A DNA stretch of 36,234 nt from Candidatus Gemmiger excrementipullorum (GCA_019115045.1 DXEI01000141.1:1-36234), one strand, 5' to 3'. Numbered from the stretch's first letter, positions 17,419-24,945 are shown. The notes: a model not told the origin generated them from the letters alone. Made by a program: numbers and translations.

Positions 17419-18018
17419 TCAGCGCCGGCCGTGCAGGATGGGCGACAGCGGTTTGTAGATCAAAAAGCACAGCACCGCGTCGATGATCCCTTTAAACAGG
17501 GTGAACGGCAGGTTGAATACGATCAGGCAGCCCAGCAGGCCGTCGACGTTCGGGTTGATGGCCTGGTAGGCTTCGAGGATCAGGTCGATGCCGCCGAACA
17601 TCGCGGCGTACACCGGGTAGGACAGAAAATAGTTGATGGGCACGCTGGCCACCGCCATAGCCGCCGCGCCGGCCAGCGAAGCGAGCGCCGCCGCTTTGCG
17701 GGTCTTGTGGTGCTGGTAGATCCAGCCGGCCACGCCCACGAACACCGCGCCCATGAGGAAGTTGCACACTTCGCCAATGCCGCCGGTGGAGCCGTGGAAG
17801 ATGGCCGCCAGCACGTTTTTGAGCAGGCAGACCAGGATGCCGTACACCGGCCCCAGGCTGAAGGACGCCAGCAGCGCCGGCAGTTCCGACACGTCCATCT
17901 TGACGAAGGAGGGGATGAGCATCGGCAGCGGGAAATCCAGCATCATCAGCACGCAGCCGACGGCCGCCAGCATGGCGGTCACGGTGAGTTTGCGCACGCG
18001 GTCATGTGTTTTGGTCAT
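17419..18018 (-). CDS. ribU: ECF transporter S component, riboflavin-type RibU
   Basis: The 199-residue integral membrane protein binds riboflavin for an energy-coupling factor transporter, whose A1, A2 and T subunits are not in this window. The N-terminus KLTVTAMLAAVGCVLMML contains the Ala-rich helix that contacts the T subunit, and six hydrophobic helices follow. The stretch LPMLIPSFVKMDVSELPALLA is typical of RibU-class S components. Vitamin choice is confirmed by the FMN riboswitch in its leader. The ATG at 18018 has GGGAGG 10 nt upstream; the longer frame would read into the riboswitch. It is convergent with nothing and stands as a single gene. Confidence 0.9.
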   Translation of the reverse strand: MTKTHDRVRKLTVTAMLAAVGCVLMMLDFPLPMLIPSFVKMDVSELPALLASFSLGPVYGILVCLLKNVLAAIFHGSTGGIGEVCNFLMGAVFVGVAGWIYQHHKTRKAAALASLAGAAAMAVASVPINYFLSYPVYAAMFGGIDLILEAYQAINPNVDGLLGCLIVFNLPFTLFKGIIDAVLCFLIYKPLSPILHGRR

Positions 18019-18028
18019 GTTACAAATA

Positions 18029-18085
18029 CCTCCCGAAACAGGAAAATTGCGAAAGCCGGTTCCCCTGTGATAAAACCGCGGGAGG
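18029..18085 (-). promoter_or_regulatory. Possible ribosome-site sequestering pair in the ribU leader
   Basis: The ribU ribosome binding site GGGAGG (18029-18034, minus strand) is exactly complementary to CCTCCC (18080-18085), 45 nt earlier in the same leader. The pair could hide the site in read-through transcripts. Inference from complementarity only. Confidence 0.4.
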
Positions 18086-18093
18086 CTGCCCTG

Positions 18094-18129
18094 CGCCCTG
18101 CTGCCGGCAGACAAAACGCCCTGCTGCCG
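18094..18129 (-). repeat. 13-bp direct repeat of the FMN terminator arm
   Basis: CGGCAGCAGGGCG (minus strand) is the 3' arm of the riboswitch terminator at 18117-18129 and recurs exactly at 18094-18106, after the U-run. The 5' arm could pair with either copy. Confidence 0.8.
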
Positions 18130-18150
18130 CAGCAATACGGCAACAGGGCG
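18111..18150 (-). terminator. FMN riboswitch terminator
   Basis: Minus-strand stem CGCCCTGTTGCCG/CGGCAGCAGGGCG (13 bp, one T-G pair), 8-nt loop, then TTTTGT, between the RFN aptamer and ribU. Confidence 0.85.
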
Positions 18151-18174
18151 CAAAAAAGCATGGCAAACAGCTTT

Positions 18175-18309
18175 CCGTTTCTTTCATCCGGACTATACCG
18201 TCGGCCCCGGACTCGCACCGGGTCAGCGGCTGCCAAGGCAGCCGGTCGCGGGCTTGCGGCACGTTGGCCGCTTACCGCCGGTGGGGAATCTCACCCCGCC
18301 CTGAAACAG
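18175..18309 (-). promoter_or_regulatory. FMN riboswitch (RFN element)
   Basis: The conserved RFN blocks appear in order on the minus strand: AGGGCGGGGTGAGATTCCCC, ACCGGCGGTAAGC, AGCCCGCGA, CCGGTGCGAGTCCGG, GGCCGACGGT and AGTCCGGATGAAAGAA. P1 is CTGTTTC (18303-18309) with GAAACGG (18175-18181). The terminator downstream makes it an OFF switch for riboflavin uptake. Confidence 0.96.
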
Positions 18310-18324
18310 ACTTTCTACCCCCAC

Positions 18325-18352
18325 AGTATAGCACAGGTTTTACAAAATGCAA
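18325..18352 (-). promoter_or_regulatory. ribU promoter
   Basis: TTGCAT, 16-bp spacer, TATACT on the minus strand, 16 bp before the RFN element. It overlaps the divergent mscS promoter. Confidence 0.75.
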
Positions 18353-18367
18353 GGGGTATGGTATGAT
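18339..18367 (+). promoter_or_regulatory. mscS promoter
   Basis: TTTACA, 17-bp spacer, TATGAT on the plus strand. Predicted start near 18374, 28 nt before the mscS ATG. Its -35 box lies within the spacer of the opposing ribU promoter. Confidence 0.78.
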
Positions 18368-18401
18368 AAAGCCACCAACTTTTTTGCAGGGAGGCGACCC
18401 C

Positions 18402-19460
18402 ATGGAAGCGTTGTCCTTTGGCCTGGCGCTGCAATTTTTGCCCGCCATACTGCTGGTGCTGGCCGCCCTGGCCGTGCCGGAATTATACGTGCGGCTCATC
18501 CGCCGCATGCTGGACGGCCTGCGCGCCCACCTGGCCGAGTGGCTGTATATCTTGCTGGACAGCTACGTACGCCCCACCGCACAGATCCTGCGGGTGCTGC
18601 TGTTGTACCTGGCGCTGGTCATGGCGCCGTTTGTGGCGCAGCACGCGCTGCTGATGAGCGTGCTGGGCACGCTGCGCGACCTGCTGGTGACGTTTTTTGT
18701 CGGCCTGGGCGCCTGGCGCGCCGCGCCGATCAGCCGCCTGCTGCTGAGCAGCGCGCAAAACAAGCTGGACCTGCAGACCAACCAGACGATGGCCCGCTTT
18801 TTTGAGAATATCTTCCGCGCGTTGGTCGCGGCGTTTACCGGCATTGCGCTGCTGGACCGCCTGGGCGTGCCGGTGGCCGGGCTGCTGACCGGCGCCGGTG
18901 TGGCCGGGTTGGCGATCTCGCTGGCGGCGCAGTCGACGCTGTCCAACCTGATCGCCGGCATCACGCTGGTCTTGGAGCACCCGTTCGGCATTGGGGACTA
19001 CGTACTGCTGGGCGACTGCGAGGGCACGGTGGAGGATATTTCCTTCCGCTCTACGCGCATCCGCACCACCGACAACGTGGCCGTGACCATCGAGAACGCC
19101 AAAGTCTGCGCCGAATCCATCCAGAACTTCAACCAGCGCAGCAGCCGGCTGTGGCAGTTCACGCTGGGGCTGACCTACGACACCCCGCCCGAACGCCTGG
19201 AACAGCTGTGCAAAGACCTGACCGAACTGCTGCAGGCCCAGCCCACCGTGACCGGCGCCGTGACGGTGACGGTAGACCGGTTCAATGAGTACAGCATCGA
19301 CTTGCTGGCGCGTGTCTACCTGACGACGGTGCCCTACGGCGACTACCTGCGCGAGCGCAGCCGCCTGAACCTGGAGATCCTGCAGCTGGCGGCCCGCGAC
19401 GGGTGCAGCTTCGCCTTCCCCACCACGACGGTGGACCTGCCGCAGCCCCCGGCCCCCTGA
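18402..19460 (+). CDS. mscS: Small-conductance mechanosensitive channel, MscS family
   Basis: The 352-residue channel releases solutes during hypo-osmotic shock. Several hydrophobic helices occupy the first 170 residues; the pore helix is recognisable as AGVAGLAISLAAQSTLSNLIAG, with the Ala/Gly packing typical of TM3. It is followed by the beta domain LEHPFGIGDYV, then GTVEDISFRSTRIRTTDN with a conserved N-x-ENAK-like segment. A C-terminal alpha/beta cage follows and a Pro-rich tail ends the protein. The ATG at 18402 has GGGAGG 7 nt upstream and matches the promoter position; the frame is open much further upstream but that part overlaps the ribU leader. Single-gene transcript ending at a strong terminator. 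Confidence 0.93.
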   Translation: MEALSFGLALQFLPAILLVLAALAVPELYVRLIRRMLDGLRAHLAEWLYILLDSYVRPTAQILRVLLLYLALVMAPFVAQHALLMSVLGTLRDLLVTFFVGLGAWRAAPISRLLLSSAQNKLDLQTNQTMARFFENIFRALVAAFTGIALLDRLGVPVAGLLTGAGVAGLAISLAAQSTLSNLIAGITLVLEHPFGIGDYVLLGDCEGTVEDISFRSTRIRTTDNVAVTIENAKVCAESIQNFNQRSSRLWQFTLGLTYDTPPERLEQLCKDLTELLQAQPTVTGAVTVTVDRFNEYSIDLLARVYLTTVPYGDYLRERSRLNLEILQLAARDGCSFAFPTTTVDLPQPPAP

Positions 19461-19483
19461 GGCCGCACAAAGCTGCACAAATA

Positions 19484-19519
19484 CAGCGCCCCGGCCGATG
19501 GCCGGGGCGCTGCGTTTTT
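19484..19519 (+). terminator. mscS terminator
   Basis: A 13-bp perfect stem CAGCGCCCCGGCC/GGCCGGGGCGCTG with a GAT loop, then CGTTTTT. The minus strand tail (TATTTGTG) is weaker but may also end the lipoprotein operon. Confidence 0.92.
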
Positions 19520-19520
19520 A

Positions 19521-19570
19521 GGGATCATTTTGGTGGCCCACGCCTGCGTGGTGAGGATGAGCGCAAACCG
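19521..19570 (-). pseudogene. Degenerate partial copy of the lipoprotein gene's 3' part
   Basis: On the minus strand this 50-bp stretch matches the adjacent lipoprotein gene 113 bp away. CCTGCGTGGTGAGGA (plus-strand sense) is identical at 19543-19557 and 19656-19670, and flanking similarity continues. The encoded RFALILTTQAWATKM parallels NFEFVLTTQEGTDTM in the lipoprotein. No start codon or intact frame remains, so it looks like the relic of a tandem duplicate. Confidence 0.5.
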
Positions 19571-19590
19571 GACGCCGGGGCGCCGGGCTT

Positions 19591-20079
19591 TCAATAATCG
19601 TTTTTGGCGGCCAGCCCCTCGCGGTGGCAGATGACCAGCATTGTGTCGGTCCCCTCCTGCGTGGTGAGGACGAACTCAAAATTGTACACGGTATCCAGCC
19701 GGTACTGCAAACTGCCGTCCGGCAGCTCGGTCACTATGTAGTCGAGGTCGACCTGCGGCATCATTTTGTCGTAGTAGAGGTAGAGCCCGGCGATGTTTTC
19801 GGCAAAGCGGAGCTCGACATCCTCTGCCTCGACGCCGCGCAGCGTCACGACAGGCACGCCCTCGACTTCCAGCGCCGGGCGGTCCTGCCAGTCGTTGCCG
19901 TGCTCGCGGCCCATCGCATAGGGCACCGGTTCCTCGCTGAGCAGGGTGCAGTTGCTCAGTTCCATTTCCGCGCCGGTGGCGAGCAGCGTCTGCTGCCATA
20001 CCGGCGTGGTATCCACCGCCTGCGCGCACCCGGCCAGCAGCAGCAGGCCCAGCGGCAGGCAAAAACAGGTCGGTCTCAT
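19591..20079 (-). CDS. Small lipoprotein of unknown function
   Basis: The 162-residue precursor has a short signal peptide and lipobox LLAGC with the modified cysteine at 18, so the mature part should be anchored outside the membrane. The mature domain (about 140 residues) is acidic and beta-rich, with repeating hydrophobic strands (VPVVTLRGVEAEDVELRF, GSLQYRLDTVYNFEFVLTT). I recognise no family. AGGAG stands 9 nt before the ATG. The gene starts 12 bp after the DinB-like gene and ends the ligase operon, so an extracytoplasmic role linked to that pathway is possible but unproven. Part of its 3' end is duplicated just downstream. Confidence 0.75.
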   Translation of the reverse strand: MRPTCFCLPLGLLLLAGCAQAVDTTPVWQQTLLATGAEMELSNCTLLSEEPVPYAMGREHGNDWQDRPALEVEGVPVVTLRGVEAEDVELRFAENIAGLYLYYDKMMPQVDLDYIVTELPDGSLQYRLDTVYNFEFVLTTQEGTDTMLVICHREGLAAKNDY

Positions 20080-20091
20080 ACAAAGTTTCTC

Positions 20092-20613
20092 CTAACGGTA
20101 GGGGTCATAGGGCGGGCGGGGAAACTCTTCCCCCAGGCCCAGCGTGCGCGGGCACAGGCCGGTCTCGGCCGCCACAAAGCCCATCAGCATGCCCAAATGC
20201 AGGTGCAGGTGGCGGTATTGGGACAAGATCAGCGTAAAGCGCGTCCACTCGCAGTGGTCCGGCCGCTGCAGCAGGTCCTCGTCATGCAGCGAGGTCAGGT
20301 ACAGAGACAGCTTGGCCTTGATGGTATAAAAATAGGCGTCGATCTGCGCGCGGTCCAGCCCCTCGGCCGGGTAGATGCTGAGTTCGTCCAGGCCGGGGGT
20401 GTGGATGGGCGGTTCGACAAAATCGTTGGCGCGCGGGTTGATGAACCACTGGTCCAGCATGTGCAGCATGTGGTAGACGTGCTGCCACAGCGGCGAACCG
20501 CTGTACGGTTTTTCCCACAGTTCATCCGGGATACAGTCGATGACGTTCTGGGTGTCCCACAGCGCGCGCACCGTCATCTCGGCAATGACGGCATGGTAGG
20601 ATGTCTCCCGCAC
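20092..20613 (-). CDS. DinB-fold (DfsB/BstA-like) metal-dependent protein
   Basis: The 173-residue protein fits the four-helix DinB fold. Histidines of the metal site are visible in PLWQHVYHMLHMLDQWF (H45, H48, H51) and RHLHLHLGML (H135, H137, H139). DinB-fold enzymes include bacillithiol and mycothiol S-transferases, mycothiol-dependent isomerases and the DinB-like half of ergothioneine synthase, so many use low-molecular-weight thiols. The GTG start at 20613 is chosen because GGGAGGGGGG lies 7 nt upstream; a longer frame from 20700 would run into a Pro/Arg-rich stretch and overlap the ATP-grasp gene. Its place after a glutamate-cysteine ligase and an ATP-grasp ligase suggests a thiol-transfer role. 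Confidence 0.75.
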   Translation of the reverse strand: MRETSYHAVIAEMTVRALWDTQNVIDCIPDELWEKPYSGSPLWQHVYHMLHMLDQWFINPRANDFVEPPIHTPGLDELSIYPAEGLDRAQIDAYFYTIKAKLSLYLTSLHDEDLLQRPDHCEWTRFTLILSQYRHLHLHLGMLMGFVAAETGLCPRTLGLGEEFPRPPYDPYR

Positions 20614-20650
20614 AGCGCCGCCCCCCTCCCCTTTTGGTCTGGGGCGTGCT

Positions 20651-20689
20651 GCCGCTGCGCCCCGGGGAAAGTATGCCCCGGGCGGCGGC
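20651..20689 (-). other. GC-rich hairpin between the ATP-grasp and DinB genes
   Basis: CCCGGGG (20661-20667) pairs with CCCCGGG (20676-20682), flanked by partly complementary GCCGC/GCGGC. No U-run follows, so this is not a good terminator; it may stabilise or process the mRNA. Confidence 0.4.
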
Positions 20690-20692
20690 GGT

Positions 20693-22024
20693 TCATGCAT
20701 CCACCAGCAGGGTGGGCAGCGTTTTTTCGCTGTACTGGCTGGAGATGATGGGGCTGAGCGACACGCGGGAGTACACCCCCTGCGCCACGCCGTCGTAGAC
20801 GTACACGCCGGTCAGGTTGTAGTAGCGGTTTTTGCCGAAGGTTCCGTCGGGGCCGATGCCGTAGTTTTCGGTCACATAGGGGCGGCAGAACGCCTGCAGC
20901 AGGTAGCCGGTGCGCGGCGTGGCGCGCACGATGGCCTCCCACTCGGCCTGGGTGCTCTCGACGCCGGCGTGCACCCCGCGCGACGCGTAGGAGTCCAGCG
21001 GCTTTAAGATCCAGTCGTCCTTATGGGCCAGCACGCGCGGGACGTCGCTTTCGGCAAACGTCTTGGTCAGCGGCACATGCGCCTGCACAAACGCCTGTTC
21101 TGCGGGCGTGAGCAGCGCCTGGGTCTGCGCCTCGTGCAAAATGCGGAAGATCGTTTTGTTGTGCACGAGCTGGGTGTGGAAGTCCCCCACCAGCAGCACG
21201 GCGTCGCCGCGCACAGCGGCCAGCAGCGCCGCGCAGTCGCCGTAGCGCTCCAAAATATCGCTGGTGACGGCGCGGCGGTAGATGGCGTCGATCCTGTGCC
21301 CGGCCGGGCCGTACAGCGCTTTGGCCGCGGCGTCATAGCGCAGGCTGCGAACGTCGCACACCTCGGCCTGCAGGCCGTTTTGCACAAAATGCCGGCGGAA
21401 CACCTCAAACTCGTTGACGGTGCCGCAGTCCAGAAAATCCACGATGGCCACATACGGCTGCTGCACGCCGCGCACGCGGGCGCAGATGCCGCGCAGCGTA
21501 TGCACCCAGCTGTCGAACAGCTCGCAGGTGCGGGTACTATGGGCGGCGCAGAAGTCTTTGTACACGGTGGAACGCTGCTGCGCCAGGTTGAGCTCGCGGT
21601 CTTCGTTCATGGCGCTGGTGCCGTCGGTGTTGAACTCGCAGTATTGGTAGGCGCCGGTCTCCTCGTTGTAAAAAAAGTCGATGCGCGCCATCGGCAGCAG
21701 CGTGCGCGACGGGTCGGCGCGCAGGATCAGTTCCTCAGTCACGGCGTCAAAGCCGAACAGCGCGCGGTAGGCTGCGTCGCGGTAATACGCCCGCATGACC
21801 TTTGCCAAAATGCCGTACAGCACGCGGATGTCGGCCGCAAACTGCGCAAAGACAGACGCCGGCAGCAGTTTGGGCATATAGCAGGTGCGCACATACTCGC
21901 CATGGTGGATGGCGGTGGAGGCTTTCATATAGTCCGTGATGGCGTCAAACTCCCGCCGGGTGCGCGGCAGGTCGGCGGCGGCCGCCGCCAGATACGCCCT
22001 GTGCAGGGCTTGCATGTTGTTCAT
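20693..22024 (-). CDS. Glutathionylspermidine-synthase-like ATP-grasp ligase
   Basis: The 443-residue protein resembles the synthetase half of glutathionylspermidine synthase (circularly permuted ATP-grasp). ARIDFFYNEETGAYQYCEFNTDG (113-135) matches the conserved R-x-D ... E-x-N-x-D metal and substrate motif (R114, D116, E130, N132), and the late DDWILKPLDSYASRGVHAG resembles the Lys-containing ATP-binding strand. These enzymes form an amide bond with a carboxylate activated as acyl-phosphate. The partner substrate cannot be told from sequence. The ATG overlaps the stop of the glutamate-cysteine ligase gene (ATGA), so the two ligases are co-translated and probably act in sequence. Confidence 0.78.
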   Translation of the reverse strand: MNNMQALHRAYLAAAAADLPRTRREFDAITDYMKASTAIHHGEYVRTCYMPKLLPASVFAQFAADIRVLYGILAKVMRAYYRDAAYRALFGFDAVTEELILRADPSRTLLPMARIDFFYNEETGAYQYCEFNTDGTSAMNEDRELNLAQQRSTVYKDFCAAHSTRTCELFDSWVHTLRGICARVRGVQQPYVAIVDFLDCGTVNEFEVFRRHFVQNGLQAEVCDVRSLRYDAAAKALYGPAGHRIDAIYRRAVTSDILERYGDCAALLAAVRGDAVLLVGDFHTQLVHNKTIFRILHEAQTQALLTPAEQAFVQAHVPLTKTFAESDVPRVLAHKDDWILKPLDSYASRGVHAGVESTQAEWEAIVRATPRTGYLLQAFCRPYVTENYGIGPDGTFGKNRYYNLTGVYVYDGVAQGVYSRVSLSPIISSQYSEKTLPTLLVDA

Positions 22025-23250
22025 AGGCCGGTCTCCTGCTCCCAGATCGTTTTGCGCCCGGCGGCCAGGGCGGCCAGCGGCGCCAGCCGGGCGCGGTCCT
22101 CGGGCGAAGAGAGGCGGCTGCGCGCCTGCAAAAGCAGCCAGGCCAGCTCCTGGGCGGCGGGGCGGCCGTAGACCCAGGCCCCGTAGCCGTCGCGGCAGAC
22201 TGCCAGCTTGGCGTTGGCGATGTCCACAGCGCCCATGCCCGCATAGTGGCGCAGCACGTTTTGCAGCGCCGCCTGGCTGCCGAAAACCGCCTTGATGAGC
22301 TGGGCATACGCCGCGATATACGGCGCGGGCATGCTGTCGGCGACGCGCAGTTCGAGATAACTTTTTAAGCGCACATCAAAAAAGAACATCGAGAGGATGT
22401 GCTCGATCTCGCTTTGCTGCAGCTGCGCGCCGTAGACCTGCTGCGCGGTCTGTTCGCCCACGTCCACGGTACGGCCGCCCTGCAGCGCCACGATCAGCGG
22501 CCGGGTGAGCACCGTCTCGGCATAGCGGGCAAAGCCGAAATCCGGTTCCATCAGGTGGGGCGGCACGCCGCAGCGGTCGTCGTCGACGTCCTGCCAGATG
22601 CGCGTGCGCACGCTGTAGCCGCTGTTGCGGTGGCCCTGGTAGTGGGCGGCGCTGTCGGTCAGCAGGGCCAGCAGCGGCGCCAGCAGGCAGGCCGCGCGCA
22701 TTTTTTGTACAAAGTCCTGCTCGCTGTAATAGTCTATGGACAGCTGCGTCGACGCCGTGGCGCGCATCATCTGGATGCCGCCGGCCCCGGTATGCCGGAA
22801 ATAGCGGTCCATCGCCTCATACCGCTGTTTGGGGATCAGCGGCAGGTCCTGCGCCCGGCGGGTGGGGTGGTAGCCCACGTTCCAGGCGCGCAGCCCGCGT
22901 GCCGCCAGCGTCATATCCAGCTGCAGGCGGAACTGGTCGTAGACCGCCAGCATGCGGCGCACATCGCTTTGCGGGGCGATGCTGACCTCCAGCTGGCAGG
23001 CCGGTTCCAGCGTGACGCTGTACTGCGCCGCGGTATACCCCATATACAGCCCGTCGATGGTGATGGGCGCATCCTGCGCGCGCTGCATCTGGCGCAGGAT
23101 GCCCTGCACCTCGGCAAAGGTGACGGGGTCCCCGCCCGCATGGGTCAGAAAGTGCTCTGCCTCCAGCCCCAGGGTCAGCGGGCCCTGCGGCTTGCAGCCC
23201 CGGCGGAAATAGTCGACCAGGGCTTGTTTTTGTTCGTCCAGCTTGGCCAT
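22021..23250 (-). CDS. Glutamate-cysteine ligase-like protein (GCS2 family)
   Basis: The 409-residue protein fits the GCS2/GshA-EgtA family. The N-terminal strand LTLGLEAEHFL carries the metal-binding glutamates E30 and E32. ITIDGLYMGYTAAQYSVTLEPACQLEVSIAP is the substrate-lining beta region, and MRATASTQLSIDY and RVADSMPAPYIAAY are also typical. Such enzymes join the gamma-carboxyl of glutamate to cysteine or another amine using ATP. The ATG at 23250 has ACAGGAG upstream. It leads a four-gene operon with a GspS-like ligase, a DinB-fold protein and a lipoprotein. A canonical glutathione synthetase is absent, so the end product is unlikely to be ordinary glutathione. Confidence 0.83.
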   Translation of the reverse strand: MAKLDEQKQALVDYFRRGCKPQGPLTLGLEAEHFLTHAGGDPVTFAEVQGILRQMQRAQDAPITIDGLYMGYTAAQYSVTLEPACQLEVSIAPQSDVRRMLAVYDQFRLQLDMTLAARGLRAWNVGYHPTRRAQDLPLIPKQRYEAMDRYFRHTGAGGIQMMRATASTQLSIDYYSEQDFVQKMRAACLLAPLLALLTDSAAHYQGHRNSGYSVRTRIWQDVDDDRCGVPPHLMEPDFGFARYAETVLTRPLIVALQGGRTVDVGEQTAQQVYGAQLQQSEIEHILSMFFFDVRLKSYLELRVADSMPAPYIAAYAQLIKAVFGSQAALQNVLRHYAGMGAVDIANAKLAVCRDGYGAWVYGRPAAQELAWLLLQARSRLSSPEDRARLAPLAALAAGRKTIWEQETGL

Positions 23251-23295
23251 ACAGGCGCTCCTGTCAGGGGGCGCGGCCGGTGGCGGCCCCCGCAT

Positions 23296-23307
23296 TGTTT
23301 GCAAACA
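23296..23307. promoter_or_regulatory. 12-bp perfect palindrome in the ligase operon leader
   Basis: TGTTTGCAAACA lies between the predicted start site (near 23318) and the ligase ATG. The position just downstream of the promoter suits a repressor operator. Confidence 0.5.
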
Positions 23308-23324
23308 TTTTTACAGTTACAGCC

Positions 23325-23353
23325 ATTATACCCCGAAACGCGCGCCGGCGCAA
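23325..23353 (-). promoter_or_regulatory. Promoter of the ligase operon
   Basis: TTGCGC, 17-bp spacer, TATAAT on the minus strand, leaving a leader of about 68 nt. Confidence 0.8.
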
Positions 23354-23360
23354 CGGGGCA

Positions 23361-23392
23361 GCAAAAGTTCCCGCCGGCCGCCCGGCGGGAAC
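23361..23392 (-). terminator. Terminator of the deoB operon
   Basis: An 11-bp perfect stem GTTCCCGCCGG/CCGGCGGGAAC followed by TTTTGC on the minus strand, 8 bp after the membrane-protein stop. Confidence 0.88.
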
Positions 23393-23399
23393 CTGATGG

Positions 23400-24941
23400 T
23401 TAGGACGCGCCGTCCTGCCCTTGCGGGGCGACAACGGTGACGGAATCCTTGCTGTAATAGGGCGTCAGGCCCCACAGGTCAGGGCCGACGGCCACATCGG
23501 TGTAAAACAGCAGCCAGGGGCGCTCGTCCGCCGCCAGCGGCGTGATCTCGGCGTTTGGCACCGCCGGGTCGTACAGCAGCGCCTCGCGCGCGTCCAGCGC
23601 GGCGGCAAAGCGCTGGGCTTCGCCGGCGGCCAGCTCATAGACGGCTTCCAGGCTGGTGGCAAAGCGGTTGTCCTGCCCTTCTTTGACAGTATGGCTGCCG
23701 ATGCAGCCGATGCATACCAGCATAGCCGCCGCCACCCAGGGCACGGCCCGCGCGTGGGCGGCACACAAGCGCTCGGCCCCGGCCAGCGAGTGGCCGCGCA
23801 CGCGTTCCAGCCAGCCGAAGAGCAGAAACTCCGACACCGCCAGCCCCAGCACAAAGGTCATCCACACGACGTTGAGCAGCCGCCCCGCGCCGATGCCGCC
23901 CATGGTGTAGGACGGCAGAAAGATCATGGCCCACATCAGCACAAAGGTAACGGCGGGGCCCGCCCAGGGGCGGCGGAAGGTGCGGTCCGGCAGGGCCCGG
24001 CTTTGCGCCAGGCGGCGCAGCGGCAGCGCCAGCAGCGCCAGCAGGCACAAGAGCGGCACGTCCAGCCAGCGGACCCACTGCAGCGCCGCCAGCACAAAGC
24101 TTTTGGCCACCGCCTCGGCAAAGCCGGCCTGCGCCAGGCCGCCGGCGCGCACCTGGGTGCCGGGCGCCGTGATGTTGATGAGCAGCCCCGCCGCCGCGGC
24201 GGCCAGCGCCGGGCAGGGCCAGAAATTGCGCCGCCGCGCGCACAGCGCCGCGGCCAGCGCCAGCACCAGCAGGTCCATGACGGCGACGACCTGGTGCCCG
24301 CCGCCGATGACAAGCCCCAGCAGCGCACCGCACGCCGCCAGCGCAGCGCGCCGCTTACGCGACGTTTGCGGCAGCGCCAGCACAAAGGCCAGCGCGGCGT
24401 TGAGCACCGCCAGCGCAAAGTACGGCTGGTAGTTCATAGCGCCGTTGAACCAGTACAACCCTTCGACCGGGGCGGGCATGCCCTGCACAAAGGCGTACAG
24501 CAGCAGCACCGCCAGCGCCGCCGGCAGATACTTTTGCTGCGGCGCCAGGGCGCGCACCGTCAGGCGCGCCGCACCGTACAGGCACGCCAGCAGCGGCGCC
24601 AGCACGCACAGCAGCGTCAGGCCGTACCAGGCGTTGCCAAAGATGGCCGGCTGCAGCGCCAGCACAAAGCCGGAGACATACAGCCCCTGCCAGTTGTGGA
24701 AATAATAGACGTTGGTGTCCCACGCGGCGGCCAGCAGGCGCGGCAGGTCCAGCCCGTACTGCTGCACGACGGCATGGGTGCGGGCGGCGTAGACATAATC
24801 ATCGGCCGAAGGGCGCGCGTAAAACGCCAGGATCACCGCCGGCAGCAGCAGGACTGCCGCCAGCAAAAGGAACCGGCGCAGCCAGCGCTTTTGCGCCGCG
24901 GCGTCCTGCCAGAGCCCGGTGTTGGAGCGTTGTTTTTCCAT
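23400..24941 (-). CDS. Polytopic membrane protein, DUF6056/GT-C-like
   Basis: The 513-residue protein has about ten or more hydrophobic helices. After the first helix comes FYARPSADDYVYAAR, a short acidic loop motif with D-D that is typical of large clostridial membrane proteins (DUF6056) and resembles the first-loop acidic motif of GT-C glycosyltransferases. The last 100 residues form a soluble extracytoplasmic tail. The likely role is transfer of a lipid-linked sugar at the cell surface, but donor and acceptor are unknown. The start lies 4 bp after the esterase stop with only a weak ribosome site, so translation is probably coupled. Confidence 0.65.
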   Translation of the reverse strand: MEKQRSNTGLWQDAAAQKRWLRRFLLLAAVLLLPAVILAFYARPSADDYVYAARTHAVVQQYGLDLPRLLAAAWDTNVYYFHNWQGLYVSGFVLALQPAIFGNAWYGLTLLCVLAPLLACLYGAARLTVRALAPQQKYLPAALAVLLLYAFVQGMPAPVEGLYWFNGAMNYQPYFALAVLNAALAFVLALPQTSRKRRAALAACGALLGLVIGGGHQVVAVMDLLVLALAAALCARRRNFWPCPALAAAAAGLLINITAPGTQVRAGGLAQAGFAEAVAKSFVLAALQWVRWLDVPLLCLLALLALPLRRLAQSRALPDRTFRRPWAGPAVTFVLMWAMIFLPSYTMGGIGAGRLLNVVWMTFVLGLAVSEFLLFGWLERVRGHSLAGAERLCAAHARAVPWVAAAMLVCIGCIGSHTVKEGQDNRFATSLEAVYELAAGEAQRFAAALDAREALLYDPAVPNAEITPLAADERPWLLFYTDVAVGPDLWGLTPYYSKDSVTVVAPQGQDGAS

Positions 24942-24945
24942 ACCG

